From positions 1 to 64,000 of the forward strand of contig NZ_JAANMZ010000022.1 of assembly GCF_011250555.1 (NCBI RefSeq): a DNA stretch of 64,000 nt. The letters are read 5' to 3'. The notes beneath the pieces were generated by a model, which was not told where the DNA came from, searched no databases, and worked only from the letters and a program-made list of their open reading frames with translations. This DNA is from Bacillus sp. MM2020_4 (GTDB taxonomy: Bacteria > Bacillota > Bacilli > Bacillales > Cytobacillaceae). The translations under genes were made by a program, and so were the position numbers. Positions 15,806-25,303 of this stretch are shown piece after piece (the stretch's first letter is position 1; each line of letters opens with the position of its first letter).

Positions 15806-17209
15806 ATGAAGTCCTTTTTAGACAAACACTTTTTGCTAAACACAGACACCGCAATCAAACTATATAAAAATGCTGCAGCCGAGGCACCCATTTTTGATTT
15901 TCATTGCCATTTGAACCCACAAGAAGTATGGGAAAACAAGTCATATGAAAATATAACTCAAATCTGGCTTGGGGGAGATCATTATAAATGGCGGACTATG
16001 CGGATGCATGGTGTAGCGGAAAAATACATTACCGGTGATGCTACGGATTGGGAGAAATTCGAAGTTTGGGCAGAAACGATGCCTCATTTAATCGGAAATC
16101 CTGTTTATCATTGGGCACAATTAGAATTGAAAATGTATTTCGGTATTGATACACTACTAAGTCCGGAAACAGCCCGTGAGGTATGGGAAGAGTGTAACGA
16201 AAAATTACAAAAGCCTGAATTTAGTGCGAGAGCATTCATTGAGAAATCTAATGTGAAGTTTATTGGTACGACAGATGATCCAATTTCAACCCTTGAATAC
16301 CATCAATTATTAAAAAATGATGATTCATTTAAAACAATGATTGCTCCAACATTCCGTCCGGATGGTGCACTTTTCATTGATCGTCCTACCTTCACTAGCT
16401 GGATTGGAAAGTTAGCTCAGGTTTCAGGTATAAATGTAGATACATTTGATGGATTTATAGGCGCACTGAGACAGCGGGTTGATTTTTTTCATGAAAACGG
16501 GGGCCGTGCTTCCGATCATGACATTCAAAAAATGGACTATGTGGAAACAACGAAGGATCAGGTTGAAGCTATTTTCAATAAACGTTTAAACGGGGAACCA
16601 CTTACAAATGATGAAGTAGTAGCGTATCGTATTTTCGTTTTGAAAGAATTAGGAAAAATGTACGCTGAAAAACAATGGGTTATGCAGCTTCATATGGGTG
16701 CAATGAGAAGCAATAACTCGAGAATGAAAGAGCTAATTGGACCTGACACAGGATTTGATTCTGTTGGCGAAGCGAATATGGCTGAAGGTCTGTCCCGCTT
16801 CCTTGATGCACTTGATCAGGAAAATGCCTTACCAAGAACAGTATTATTTAACTTAAATCAAAAAGATAATGTCGTTTTAGCAGGGATGATGGGGAACTTC
16901 TATGAAGAAGGAATTCCAGGAAAAGTCCAACTAGGCTCTGGCTGGTGGTTCCTTGACCATATTGATGGCATGGAAAGACAAATGAAGGACTTTGCTAATG
17001 TTGGCTTACTCAGCCACTTTATTGGTATGTTGACAGACTCACGCAGCTTCCTTTCTTATGCACGTCATGACTATTTCCGTCGCATACTTTGTAACCTTCT
17101 TGGTGGATGGGTAGAGCAAGGCTTGGCACCGAATAATATGAAGCATATGGAACAAATGGTACGGAATATATGTTATCATAATGCAGAAAAATTCTTTTTA
17201 GAAAGATAA
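15806..17209 (+). CDS. uxaC: Glucuronate (uronate) isomerase
   Basis: 467 residues, the usual UxaC size. The ATG at 15806 follows GGGAGGA; the open frame reaches back into the operator but that part is leader. DFHCHL (H33, H35) gives the metal/catalytic histidines of the amidohydrolase-type barrel, and WGGDHYKWRTMRMHGV-like and YARHDYFRRILC motifs are as in UxaC. It interconverts glucuronate/fructuronate and galacturonate/tagaturonate. The following gene is gnd at 141 nt with no terminator, so co-transcription is likely. Confidence 0.95.
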   Translation: MKSFLDKHFLLNTDTAIKLYKNAAAEAPIFDFHCHLNPQEVWENKSYENITQIWLGGDHYKWRTMRMHGVAEKYITGDATDWEKFEVWAETMPHLIGNPVYHWAQLELKMYFGIDTLLSPETAREVWEECNEKLQKPEFSARAFIEKSNVKFIGTTDDPISTLEYHQLLKNDDSFKTMIAPTFRPDGALFIDRPTFTSWIGKLAQVSGINVDTFDGFIGALRQRVDFFHENGGRASDHDIQKMDYVETTKDQVEAIFNKRLNGEPLTNDEVVAYRIFVLKELGKMYAEKQWVMQLHMGAMRSNNSRMKELIGPDTGFDSVGEANMAEGLSRFLDALDQENALPRTVLFNLNQKDNVVLAGMMGNFYEEGIPGKVQLGSGWWFLDHIDGMERQMKDFANVGLLSHFIGMLTDSRSFLSYARHDYFRRILCNLLGGWVEQGLAPNNMKHMEQMVRNICYHNAEKFFLER

Positions 17210-17350
17210 TGGCTTCAGAAAGACAGGGAGAGCCACATCGAGGGTTCTTCCTTGATTACATATGTAAAATAAGTGTTTAATTAGATGAGTTAAAATAAAA
17301 AATAGGTTAGAATAGGATAATATTGATTTTAGAAAGGAAAGGGATTAAAT

Positions 17351-18766
17351 ATGTCAAAACAACAAATTGGTGTAGTTGGCCTAGCGGTAATGGGGAAAAA
17401 CCTCGCTTTGAATATTGAAAGCCGCGGCTATTCGGTTGCCGTTTTTAACCGTTCATATGATAAAACTGAAGCGTTTCTGAAAAATGAAGCGGAGGGTAAA
17501 AACTTTGTCGGTGCTCGTACCGTTGAGGAATTTGTTCATTCGTTAGAAAAACCACGTAAAATCTTATTGATGGTTAAAGCTGGTAATGCAACAGATGGAA
17601 CGATTGATTCATTAAAACCATTCCTTGAAGAAGGCGATATCCTCATTGATGGCGGTAATACCTTTTTCCAAGATACAATTAGACGTAATAAAGAACTTGC
17701 AAATGCAGGGTTCCATTTTATCGGAACGGGTGTTTCCGGCGGTGAAGAAGGGGCATTAAAAGGTCCTTCCATTATGCCTGGCGGTAATAAAGAAGCCTAT
17801 GATTTAGTAAAGCCAATCCTAGAGGCGATTTCAGCTAAGGTTGAAGGGGACCCATGCTGTACATATATTGGACCAAACGGTGCAGGTCATTATGTGAAAA
17901 TGGTTCATAATGGAATTGAATATGGTGATATGCAATTAATTTGTGAAGCATACTTTATTCTGAAGAATGTCCTTGGTTTAAGCACTGAAGAGCTTCATGA
18001 TGTGTTTGCAGAATGGAATAAAGGCGAGCTTGACAGCTACTTAATTGAAATTACCGCAGATATTTTTACAAAAGTGGATGAAGAAACAGGTAAACCTTTG
18101 GTGGACGTGATTCTAGATACTGCTGGTCAAAAAGGAACTGGTAAATGGACAAGCCAAAACGCTTTAGATTTAGGTGTCCCGCTTCCCATCATCACAGAAT
18201 CAGTTTTTGCCCGTTTTATCTCAGCAATGAAAGAAGAACGTGTGAAGGCTAGTCAAGTTTTAAATGGTCCAGCTGTAAAACCATTTGAAGGAAATAAAGA
18301 AGAATTAATTGAAGCAGTTCGTAAAGCACTATATATGAGCAAAATTGTGTCATATGCACAAGGCTTTGCCCAAATGCGTGTGGCATCTGAAGAATACGAT
18401 TGGAATCTTCAATACGGAAATATCGCGATGATTTTCCGCGGCGGCTGCATTATTCGTGCTCAATTCTTACAAAAAATTAAAGATGCGTACGACCGTGATT
18501 CTCAGTTAGCAAATCTATTATTAGATCCATACTTTAAAGAAATTGTTGAAGGGTATCAACCGGCACTTCGTCAAGTGCTTTCAGTAGCTATTGAACGTGG
18601 TATCCCAGTGCCATCATTCGCAAGTGCTATCGCATATTATGACAGTTATCGTACGGAAACACTTCCTGCAAACCTATTGCAAGCACAGCGTGATTACTTT
18701 GGTGCCCATACGTATCAACGTGTGGATAAAGAAGGAATATTCCATACAAATTGGATGCAAAAATAA
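17351..18766 (+). CDS. gnd: 6-phosphogluconate dehydrogenase (decarboxylating)
   Basis: 471 residues. N-terminal Rossmann motif [18 protein letters not shown], the [19 protein letters not shown] loop, catalytic K/N in [17 protein letters not shown], and the all-helical C-terminal domain ending in [13 protein letters not shown] with a HTNW tail. It oxidises 6-phosphogluconate to ribulose 5-phosphate + CO2. The NR(S)-type residues after strand 2 ([10 protein letters not shown]) agree with NADP preference. Placement downstream of uxaC under the ROK operator suggests a catabolic role in sugar-acid breakdown in addition to, or instead of, housekeeping. Confidence 0.95.
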   Translation: MSKQQIGVVGLAVMGKNLALNIESRGYSVAVFNRSYDKTEAFLKNEAEGKNFVGARTVEEFVHSLEKPRKILLMVKAGNATDGTIDSLKPFLEEGDILIDGGNTFFQDTIRRNKELANAGFHFIGTGVSGGEEGALKGPSIMPGGNKEAYDLVKPILEAISAKVEGDPCCTYIGPNGAGHYVKMVHNGIEYGDMQLICEAYFILKNVLGLSTEELHDVFAEWNKGELDSYLIEITADIFTKVDEETGKPLVDVILDTAGQKGTGKWTSQNALDLGVPLPIITESVFARFISAMKEERVKASQVLNGPAVKPFEGNKEELIEAVRKALYMSKIVSYAQGFAQMRVASEEYDWNLQYGNIAMIFRGGCIIRAQFLQKIKDAYDRDSQLANLLLDPYFKEIVEGYQPALRQVLSVAIERGIPVPSFASAIAYYDSYRTETLPANLLQAQRDYFGAHTYQRVDKEGIFHTNWMQK

Positions 18767-18786
18767 GGCTTTTCCACATCTTCTAT

Positions 18787-18837
18787 AAAAGAGACAAAAC
18801 AAAGCATAAAAGGCTTGTTTTGTCTCTTTTTTTCTTT
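18787..18837 (+). terminator. Strong terminator after gnd
   Basis: Perfect 16-bp stem AAAAGAGACAAAACAA / TTGTTTTGTCTCTTTT plus AGC/GGC extension, then a T-run. Confidence 0.92.
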
Positions 18838-18949
18838 ATTATTGACTAAAGTTTCAGCGCAAAAAGCAATACCAGTCAAATAAAGAAATAAATTAAGCAT
18901 TTCGAGAGAATGATTTTTAAGTCATTTAGGTCTAAAATAAAAATGTAAA

Positions 18950-18964
18950 TTGCTACCGCTTACT
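18950..18964 (+). promoter_or_regulatory. Candidate CcpA cre site before the AraC operon
   Basis: TTGCTACCGCTTACT agrees with WTGNAANCGNWNNCW at all but one fixed position. It lies 19 nt before the chosen start of the AraC-type gene, so bound CcpA would act as a roadblock. Confidence 0.45.
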
Positions 18965-18982
18965 TAGAAAGGTATGGGTGCT

Positions 18983-19915
18983 ATGGATTTGGAAGCAGCT
19001 ATAAATCATCAAAGTATGATGAATAAATGGATCACTGCAGCTTACAGAGTTAAAGGTGTGCATTCCTATTCCTTTCAGTATCATTCCCATCATGAATATG
19101 AAATTTATTTCTTTTGTGGTGGTGATTGTAAGTATTTAATTAGTAATCGGATTTATGAACTAGAGCCTGGTGATATCATTCTATTGGATGGCATGACACT
19201 GCATAAACCGAATCCGAAAATAGAAAGTACCTATACAAGAAGTATGCTTCATTTTTCACCCACATGGATGGCAGAAATAGCAGCAGTTCTAGGGATTCCT
19301 AATTTGTTGGATCCATTTAAGAAGCTCAATAATTATCTACTACGAACGGGCTACAATGAATCTGGCCAATATATTGACCAACAGATAAAGAAAATCGTTG
19401 GACTTTTGGCCCGGATGAATGAAGAAATGCTCCAGACAGGCACAAATAATAGGCTGTTAGAGGCCGAAATAAAGCTTGAATTAGTTCAATTACTCGTAAA
19501 AATATATAAAATGAGTCAAGAAGAATTAGCACATGTTTCGAATAAAAAAACAGAAAAAGAGGTCCATGCCGAGGCAATTGCCTCATGGATAAAAGACCAT
19601 TTTGCTGAAAAAATGAATTTGGATCGGATTTCGACTGAACTAAATTTAAGTAAATATTATACTTCACATGTTTTTAAAGAGATTACTGGTTTTACTGTGA
19701 TGGAATATGTGATGGGCTGCAGGCTTAATCAGGTCAAGTTTTTATTAGAAATGGAGCCTGACCTCACTCTTGCTGAAGTATCAAGTGCAGCTGGATTTGA
19801 AAGTCTTGCCCATTTCAGCCGTTATTTTAAGGAAAAGGTAGGGGTTACGCCCTCTCGTTACCGCAAAAATAAACGAATAGCCGATACATCGGGAACAAAG
19901 GAGGATTCGCTATAA
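18983..19915 (+). CDS. AraC-family regulator with cupin sensor domain
   Basis: 310 residues from the second ATG, which has AAAGG 10 nt upstream; an ATG 9 nt earlier is too close to it. Residues ~20-110 form an AraC_binding cupin (HSHHEYEIYFFCGGDCKYLI, LEPGDIILLDGMTLHKP). The last ~100 residues hold two helix-turn-helix units (MNLDRISTELNLSKYYTSHVFKE and LAEVSSAAGFESLAHFSRYFK). It heads a tight operon of sugar dehydrogenase and isomerase-like genes (1-70 nt gaps) and probably activates it in response to a sugar. Confidence 0.9.
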   Translation: MDLEAAINHQSMMNKWITAAYRVKGVHSYSFQYHSHHEYEIYFFCGGDCKYLISNRIYELEPGDIILLDGMTLHKPNPKIESTYTRSMLHFSPTWMAEIAAVLGIPNLLDPFKKLNNYLLRTGYNESGQYIDQQIKKIVGLLARMNEEMLQTGTNNRLLEAEIKLELVQLLVKIYKMSQEELAHVSNKKTEKEVHAEAIASWIKDHFAEKMNLDRISTELNLSKYYTSHVFKEITGFTVMEYVMGCRLNQVKFLLEMEPDLTLAEVSSAAGFESLAHFSRYFKEKVGVTPSRYRKNKRIADTSGTKEDSL

Positions 19916-20803
19916 ATGAATCAGGATTTATGGATTTCCGGCTTTTCAGATGAAATCTCGTCTGATTTTGAGACACAACTTGAGGTTGTTTCAAACCTTG
20001 GCATGCGTTATCTCTCATTACGGGGCATTGATGGGAAAAACATCGGCGACTTTACAGTTGAAGAAATAAAAGAAAATGTACAGCCAAGGTTGCAAAAATA
20101 TGGTATTCAAGTTTCTTCAATCGGTTCACCGATTGGGAAAGTATTTATCAATGATGAAGAAGGATTTGCAAAGCAAAAGCTGATGTTGGACACGCTTTGC
20201 CAAATTAGCAATTTGCTTGATTGCCAATATATACGAATCTTCAGCTTCTATATTCCTAAAGGTGAGGATGCAGATCAATATCGTAGTGAAGTGGTAGGTA
20301 AGCTTAAGGAATACGCTGCCATTGCAGCAAAGTACAATGTGATATTGCTGCATGAAAATGAAAAGGATATTTTTGGTGATATCGCGAGACGCTGTCATGA
20401 GATTTTAACGGAAGTAGGATCTCCTTATTTTAAAGGGATTTTTGACTTTGCTAATTTCGTACAGTGCGGAGAAGATACACAGGAGTGTTACGACCTCTTA
20501 AGAGATGAGATTGTTTATATACACATTAAGGATGCTGTAACAGCGGATAGCCAAAATGTTGTCTGTGGAACTGGCGAAGGAAAAATACCAGAATTGTTAG
20601 CCCAGTTTATGAAGAGCGGCTATAAGGGATTTTTAACGCTTGAGCCACATCTTGTCCTCTTTGATTCTTTAAAGGACTTAGAGCTAGAAGATGCATCCGA
20701 AATTATTAAGGACAACAAAGGGCTAGACGGTGCCGGCGGTTACAAGCTTCAATATGAAGCCTTATTAGACATTCTTAACAAAATTGAAAGCGAGGGAAAT
20801 TAA
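19916..20803 (+). CDS. TIM-barrel sugar isomerase/epimerase-like protein (AP endonuclease 2 fold), copy 1
   Basis: 295 residues, starting right after the AraC stop with GGAGGA 10 nt upstream. The xylose-isomerase-like barrel shows metal-ligand type residues in LLHENEKDIFGD (E), GIFDFANF (D), YIHIKDA (H) and FLTLEPHL (E). Members act as epimerases, isomerases, dehydratases or 3-keto-glycoside lyases on sugars and inositols. Adjacent Gfo/Idh dehydrogenases favour action on an oxidised (keto) sugar. Substrate not identifiable. Confidence 0.82.
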   Translation: MNQDLWISGFSDEISSDFETQLEVVSNLGMRYLSLRGIDGKNIGDFTVEEIKENVQPRLQKYGIQVSSIGSPIGKVFINDEEGFAKQKLMLDTLCQISNLLDCQYIRIFSFYIPKGEDADQYRSEVVGKLKEYAAIAAKYNVILLHENEKDIFGDIARRCHEILTEVGSPYFKGIFDFANFVQCGEDTQECYDLLRDEIVYIHIKDAVTADSQNVVCGTGEGKIPELLAQFMKSGYKGFLTLEPHLVLFDSLKDLELEDASEIIKDNKGLDGAGGYKLQYEALLDILNKIESEGN

Positions 20804-20805
20804 TT

Positions 20806-21966
20806 ATGGCAGATGTAAGATTAGGGATTATTGGATTAGGTGCAGAAGGTGGTATGTACGCTAATTTTATCGCTGAAGGTAAAGTGCAAAACATGGTGAT
20901 TGGTGCAATCTGTGATAATGATCCTGCTAAAAAACAGGTTGCAGAAGAAAAGTATCCTGGTGTTCCTTTCTACGATAATTATATCGATATGCTTGAAAGT
21001 GGTGACGTAGATGCGGTCGTTACAACTGTTCCACATTACCTCCATCCAGAAATGGGAATTGAAGCATTAAAACGTAACCTTCATGCGTTAGTGGAAAAAC
21101 CAGCTGGTGTTTATACAAAACAAGTGAAAGAGTTAAACGATTTTGCAGCAGCAAAGCCTGAACTTAAGTTTGCCATCTTCTTTAACCAACGGACAAATCC
21201 GCTTTATAAAAAAGTAAAAGAACTTATTGATAATGGTGAAATTGGCAACATTCGTAGCACCAACTGGATTATTACTACTTGGTGGAGACCTCAAGGGTAC
21301 TACAATCAAAGTGAATGGAGAGCAACTTGGGGCGGGGAAGGCGGCGGTGTCCTTGTAAACCAAGCACCACACCAAATTGACTTGCTTCAATGGATTTGCG
21401 GTATGCCGAAAAAGGTTTATGCAAAATTAAACTTTGGCTATCAAAGAGATATTGTGGTTGAAGACGATGTAACTGCCGTTTTTGATTATGGAAATGGTGC
21501 TACTGGTGTATTTGTAACTAAGACACACGATGTAGTAGGGACAGACCGTTTAGAAATCCATGGCGATAAAGGAAAAATCGTGGTTGATGATAGTAAGAAA
21601 ATTACGATCAAACGGCTAAATAAGCCTGAAGATGAAATGAGCGCAACCATGAGCATGCAAGATGTTATGAGTATTTTCATGGGTGGCGGTCAAGGTGATA
21701 TTTTCACTGAGGAAGTAATTGAATTTGAAAGTGTTTGGGGCGGTCAGCACATTGCTGTATTAGAAGACTTCGCTTCCGCGATTGTAAATGGTACACCATT
21801 ACTAGCTCCAGGAAGCGACGGTATTAATGGTGTTAGACTTGCAAATGCCATGCACCTGTCAAGCTGGTTAGGAAAAGAAATTGATGTACCATTTGATGAA
21901 GATTTGTTCCTAGAAGAATTAAATAAAAGAATTGCTGAAGAAGGTAAATATCCGGTTAGAAAGTAA
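20806..21966 (+). CDS. Gfo/Idh/MocA-family oxidoreductase, copy 1
   Basis: 386 residues. Rossmann motif GIIGLGAEGGMYA, EKPAG (catalytic Lys), and GGGVLVNQAPHQIDLLQW (catalytic Asp/His region of the C-terminal sheet domain). It is an NAD(P)-dependent sugar or polyol dehydrogenase; WWRPQGYYNQSEWRATWGGEGGG is shared with YcjS/YteT-type members. Only 2 nt separate it from the upstream isomerase-like gene. An intercistronic stem-loop follows. Confidence 0.88.
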   Translation: MADVRLGIIGLGAEGGMYANFIAEGKVQNMVIGAICDNDPAKKQVAEEKYPGVPFYDNYIDMLESGDVDAVVTTVPHYLHPEMGIEALKRNLHALVEKPAGVYTKQVKELNDFAAAKPELKFAIFFNQRTNPLYKKVKELIDNGEIGNIRSTNWIITTWWRPQGYYNQSEWRATWGGEGGGVLVNQAPHQIDLLQWICGMPKKVYAKLNFGYQRDIVVEDDVTAVFDYGNGATGVFVTKTHDVVGTDRLEIHGDKGKIVVDDSKKITIKRLNKPEDEMSATMSMQDVMSIFMGGGQGDIFTEEVIEFESVWGGQHIAVLEDFASAIVNGTPLLAPGSDGINGVRLANAMHLSSWLGKEIDVPFDEDLFLEELNKRIAEEGKYPVRK

Positions 21967-21975
21967 TCACCACAC

Positions 21976-22014
21976 GAAACGAACTCATTGCTGCTCAAGC
22001 TTTGAGTTCGTTTC
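21976..22014 (+). other. Intercistronic stem-loop next to the ribosome binding site of the following gene
   Basis: Perfect 12-bp inverted repeat GAAACGAACTCA / TGAGTTCGTTTC with a 15-nt loop between the two dehydrogenase genes. No T-run follows; instead AAAAAGGGG, the ribosome binding site of the next gene, starts at once. It is more likely an mRNA-stability or translation element than a terminator. Confidence 0.6.
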
Positions 22015-22031
22015 AAAAAGGGGAAATGCTT

Positions 22032-23036
22032 ATGCTAAAAGTAGCGTTAATTGGGCTAGGGGATATATCTAACATACATCTGCCGGCGATAAAAGCAAAT
22101 CCGAATGTGGAATTGACCGCGGTTTGTGATATAGATGAAGGTGCTAGAAAAATTGCCCCTGAAGCACGCTTTTATACCGATTATCAAGAAATGTTGGAAT
22201 CAGAAGCATTAGATGTTGTTCATATCTGCCTGCCACATTATCTGCACAATCCAGTGACAAAGGCATGTGTCGAAAAAGGTGTTCACGTATTTCTTGAAAA
22301 GCCGCTTGGCCTGAATACAGAAGAAGCGCTTGAGCTAGTAGAGCTTGAGCAAAAACATCCGGATATTAAAATTTGTGTTTGTTTTCAAAACAGATACAAT
22401 GAGTCGTTTGAAATGCTTCAAGAGATCGCTGAGAGCGGTGAGTATGGCAGGATCGTGGGGATTAAGGGGCTTGTTGCATGGTATCGCCCTAAATCCTATT
22501 ATGATCTTAAGCCATGGCGCGCACAAATGAAATATGCCGGCGGCGGCGTAATGATCAATCAGGCGCTTCATACGATGGATTTGATGCAATTACTTGGAGG
22601 GAAAATGGAGTCAATCCGCGGAAATGTGGATCAGCTTCTAGATTACGGAATTGAGGTAGAGGATACAGCAACAGCACGTATTCAATTTGCAAACGGTGCC
22701 ACAGGTTTATTTTTTGCTACGAATGCAAATGCCGTGAATTCCAGTGTAGAACTTCAAGTCATTTTTGAAAAAGGGAAATTTACGATTAAAGATAGTATTT
22801 TAACTAGAGTACATGAAGACGGAAAGAAGGAAGAACTAGTAGAGGATGCCAAGCTTCCTGGAACTAAATTTTATTATGGGGCAAGCCATGCAAAATTAAT
22901 TCACTTATTCCATCAATGTATTGAAGAAGATACTAACAACTATGTTCTTGCCAAAGATGCACTTGTGGCGATTCAAATGATTGATGCTATTCGCAAGTCT
23001 TCAGAATTAAAACAAACAGTCAAAATGGAGGGATAA
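22032..23036 (+). CDS. Gfo/Idh/MocA-family oxidoreductase, copy 2
   Basis: 334 residues from the ATG at 22032 (AAGGGG 8 nt upstream); the frame is open further upstream through the stem-loop but that is not coding. Motifs GLGDISNIHLPAI, LEKPLGLN and GGGVMINQALHTMDLM mark the family. It is clearly related to copy 1 but shorter, so the two may catalyse successive or opposite oxidation steps on one sugar. It is followed after 3 nt by the second TIM-barrel gene. Confidence 0.88.
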   Translation: MLKVALIGLGDISNIHLPAIKANPNVELTAVCDIDEGARKIAPEARFYTDYQEMLESEALDVVHICLPHYLHNPVTKACVEKGVHVFLEKPLGLNTEEALELVELEQKHPDIKICVCFQNRYNESFEMLQEIAESGEYGRIVGIKGLVAWYRPKSYYDLKPWRAQMKYAGGGVMINQALHTMDLMQLLGGKMESIRGNVDQLLDYGIEVEDTATARIQFANGATGLFFATNANAVNSSVELQVIFEKGKFTIKDSILTRVHEDGKKEELVEDAKLPGTKFYYGASHAKLIHLFHQCIEEDTNNYVLAKDALVAIQMIDAIRKSSELKQTVKMEG

Positions 23037-23039
23037 ACA

Positions 23040-23900
23040 ATGGAAAAAGGTAAAATTGGCGTGCAAATGATGATGCTAAAGGGCAAAGTGGAAGAACTAG
23101 GTGCCTATGAAACCATGAAAAATGTTAGTGAGCTTGGCTATCATGCGGTAGAAGTTTCGCAAATTCCTATGACTCCAGAAAATGTTGCTGAATTAAGAAG
23201 AGCGAGTGTAGACTTCGATATTAAAATTGCTGCCATGTCAGCTGCTTTAGAACCAATGCTTCCAGGTGCTCCTGGTGAGACCTTAACAAGTGATTTTGAT
23301 AAAATTGTGAGTGATTGTAAAGCGCTGGATTGTAACTTTTTACGGATCGGTATGCTTCCATTAACATGTATGGGGCATAAAGATAAAATTATGGAATTTA
23401 TTGAAAAAGCAGAAGCAATGGCTCATAAATTAGCTGATCACGGAATCGAATTATACTACCATACCCATCACCTCGAATTCCAAAAATACGATGGTGTCTA
23501 CCTCTTGGATCTCATTAAAAATAACACATCTAAGCTTGGCTTTGAACTGGATGTTCACTGGATTCAAAGAGCAGGTGAAAATCCTGTCGAGTTTGTTAAG
23601 CAATATGCAGGCCGAATTTCATTATTGCACTTAAAAGATTATCGAATTGGTCAGATGGATTTAAGTAACGTCGACTTTAAAGATATGGCTAAATTCTTTG
23701 ATATCTTTACGAATACAATTGAATTTGCAGAGCTTGGAGAGGGTAATCTAAATATCAAAGCAATTGTAGAGGCTGGACTTGAAAGCGGCGCACAGTATTT
23801 CTTAGTTGAACAAGATGATACCTATGGCCGCGATCCGTTTGAGTGTCTTGAAATCTCTGCAAAGCACTTAAGAGAATTAGGTTTTGGTGATTGGTTTTAA
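23040..23900 (+). CDS. TIM-barrel sugar isomerase/epimerase-like protein, copy 2
   Basis: 286 residues, xylose-isomerase-like barrel. Candidate metal ligands appear in YYHTHHLEF (H/E), GFELDVHW (D), LLHLKDY (H) and FLVEQDD (E). TGG AGG GAT AAA CA before the ATG gives the ribosome binding site inside the upstream gene end. It closes the AraC operon, with a terminator 14 nt later. It differs strongly from copy 1 and so probably acts on a different intermediate. Confidence 0.85.
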   Translation: MEKGKIGVQMMMLKGKVEELGAYETMKNVSELGYHAVEVSQIPMTPENVAELRRASVDFDIKIAAMSAALEPMLPGAPGETLTSDFDKIVSDCKALDCNFLRIGMLPLTCMGHKDKIMEFIEKAEAMAHKLADHGIELYYHTHHLEFQKYDGVYLLDLIKNNTSKLGFELDVHWIQRAGENPVEFVKQYAGRISLLHLKDYRIGQMDLSNVDFKDMAKFFDIFTNTIEFAELGEGNLNIKAIVEAGLESGAQYFLVEQDDTYGRDPFECLEISAKHLRELGFGDWF

Positions 23901-23913
23901 TAGGTAATAGGGG

Positions 23914-23943
23914 AAAGCAGCTGTGTGTGCAGCTGCTTTTTCT
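23914..23943 (+). terminator. Terminator of the AraC/dehydrogenase operon
   Basis: 10-bp stem AAAGCAGCTG / CAGCTGCTTT, 6-nt loop TGTGTG, then T-rich sequence. Confidence 0.9.
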
Positions 23944-23969
23944 CATTTGAAGAAAACAAAAATGCAAAA

Positions 23970-24114
23970 CTCCAAGAATCCCGGAAGAAATGCCCGATAG
24001 AAGGGTTCTAAAGGACAAAACTCCAAGAACCCCGGAAGAAATGTCCGATAGAAGGGTTCTAAAGGACAATATTCCAAGAATCCCGGAAGAAATGTCCGAT
24101 AGAAGTACCTTTCA
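23970..24114. repeat. 51-bp tandem repeat, nearly three copies
   Basis: Copies start at 23970, 24021 and 24072 with a few base differences; the third is cut after GTCCGATAGAAG. Each unit carries CCAAGAAYCCCGGAAGAAATG and the inverted pair AGAACCC / GGGTTCT, so each can fold into a hairpin. The unit length of 17 codons keeps frames open, which creates a false minus-strand ORF. It lies between a terminator and the NERD pseudogene. Confidence 0.9.
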
Positions 24115-24140
24115 AATACTGATATAGGAAAGTACCACTT

Positions 24141-25051
24141 TCACTCGTAAAAGACCCATCGTCGGTTGCCAAAAATTTTAAAGTTTTCCCCAAGAATTCT
24201 TCTAATTCTCCTTTCAGAATCTACCACCCCGCACCATTCATGAACAAGACTCGTTGTAATCTTCAAATCAGGAAAAAGCAGTTTTATTTCCCTCACACTC
24301 CGCAAAACTGCAGCTTCCATCAACTCTTCATGCCCACAATCACCGCACACACATTTCTTCCCCTGAACGGATATCGAAAACGAGTCGCACACTTCACAAG
24401 TCATCCCCTTTCGCAATTGCCCATATGTATATGAGGGTAGCGTTGTATAAGGGTTTTTTTCTATATGAAGGGAAATCAACTTATCTGCTAGCATTTTATG
24501 TCTACCGTTTAATTGCGATGGTGTCGAATCTAATTTCTTCAAATAATTTTCTACTTGTGTTGGAAAAATAAATGGTTTGTCCATGGGGGCTTGGTATAAG
24601 GTGAATTTAGGATTGATAAAAACGACCTGTGCCTCGATAGGAAAGTTATACCCAATATTCTGTAGTAATTGACGGAGCAGGGATTCGCTGCGATTCAATT
24701 GGGTTAGTGGATTACTATATTCTTTTTGCGGCTTCTTATATAATATATCTTTTTCGGAATCGTAAAAATAATCATCTTCATTATTTTTAACTTCATAAAA
24801 ACAAACTTTGGAAGAAATAATAATTAATGTATCAACTGAAATGTAATGTTGTTTACCTTTAACAGCAAATCATTCAAAATATAGCACTCACATTGGAGTT
24901 TCTCCGTTAATGTATCAAACATTTCCTCTCCTTCATATCCCTTTTTTAGTCTGAAATAACGCTGCTTATCCTTTTTCGGCATCGTCATTCGTATTTTTAA
25001 AACTCTCAAAATCAAATATTCTTTAGATCTAATACGAGGCTTATAAGCCAT
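24141..25051 (-). pseudogene. NERD-domain (nuclease-related) protein, broken by a frameshift
   Basis: Two minus-strand frames join into one protein. The 5' part (start ATG 25051 behind AAGAAAGGA) reads KKGYEGEEMFDTLTEKL...ILNDLLLKVNNITFQ, the start of a NERD domain, then runs into a stop. A one-base shift near 24834-24837 continues with TLIIISSKVCFYEVKNNEDDYFY and the rest of the protein to 24141, ending in a zinc-ribbon-like CEVC...CGDC segment. Restoring one base gives the expected FQ-x-DTLIII. NERD proteins have a predicted nuclease-like fold; function is unclear. Sequencing error cannot be excluded. Confidence 0.8.
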
Positions 25052-25303
25052 ATGCCACATCCTTTCTTCAAGTCCATTTTATTAAATAAGATAGGTGATT
25101 TTGGCCTCTCTAAGTGAAAGTTTTGTTAAATTTTATTAAAAAATAACAACATGATAGCAAAAAATATATTTCAGGATTTTACAAAATGTCAAAATATTTT
25201 CGAATGGGTAAAAAAAATCTATATGAATATTTTGAAAATTTACTTACAATTATTAATATAGTCATTGAACAAATGAAAAATACAGACCAATGGGGGAGGA
25301 ACG

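Noticed and set aside
23755-24069. Minus-strand ORF with 17-residue repeats (SFRTLLSxISSGxLGVL)
   Set aside because: It is produced by the 51-bp tandem repeat, whose length is a multiple of three, and overlaps the end of a well-supported gene; no ribosome binding site.
23970-24114. CRISPR array
   Set aside because: Units are adjacent without unique spacers, only three copies, and no cas genes.
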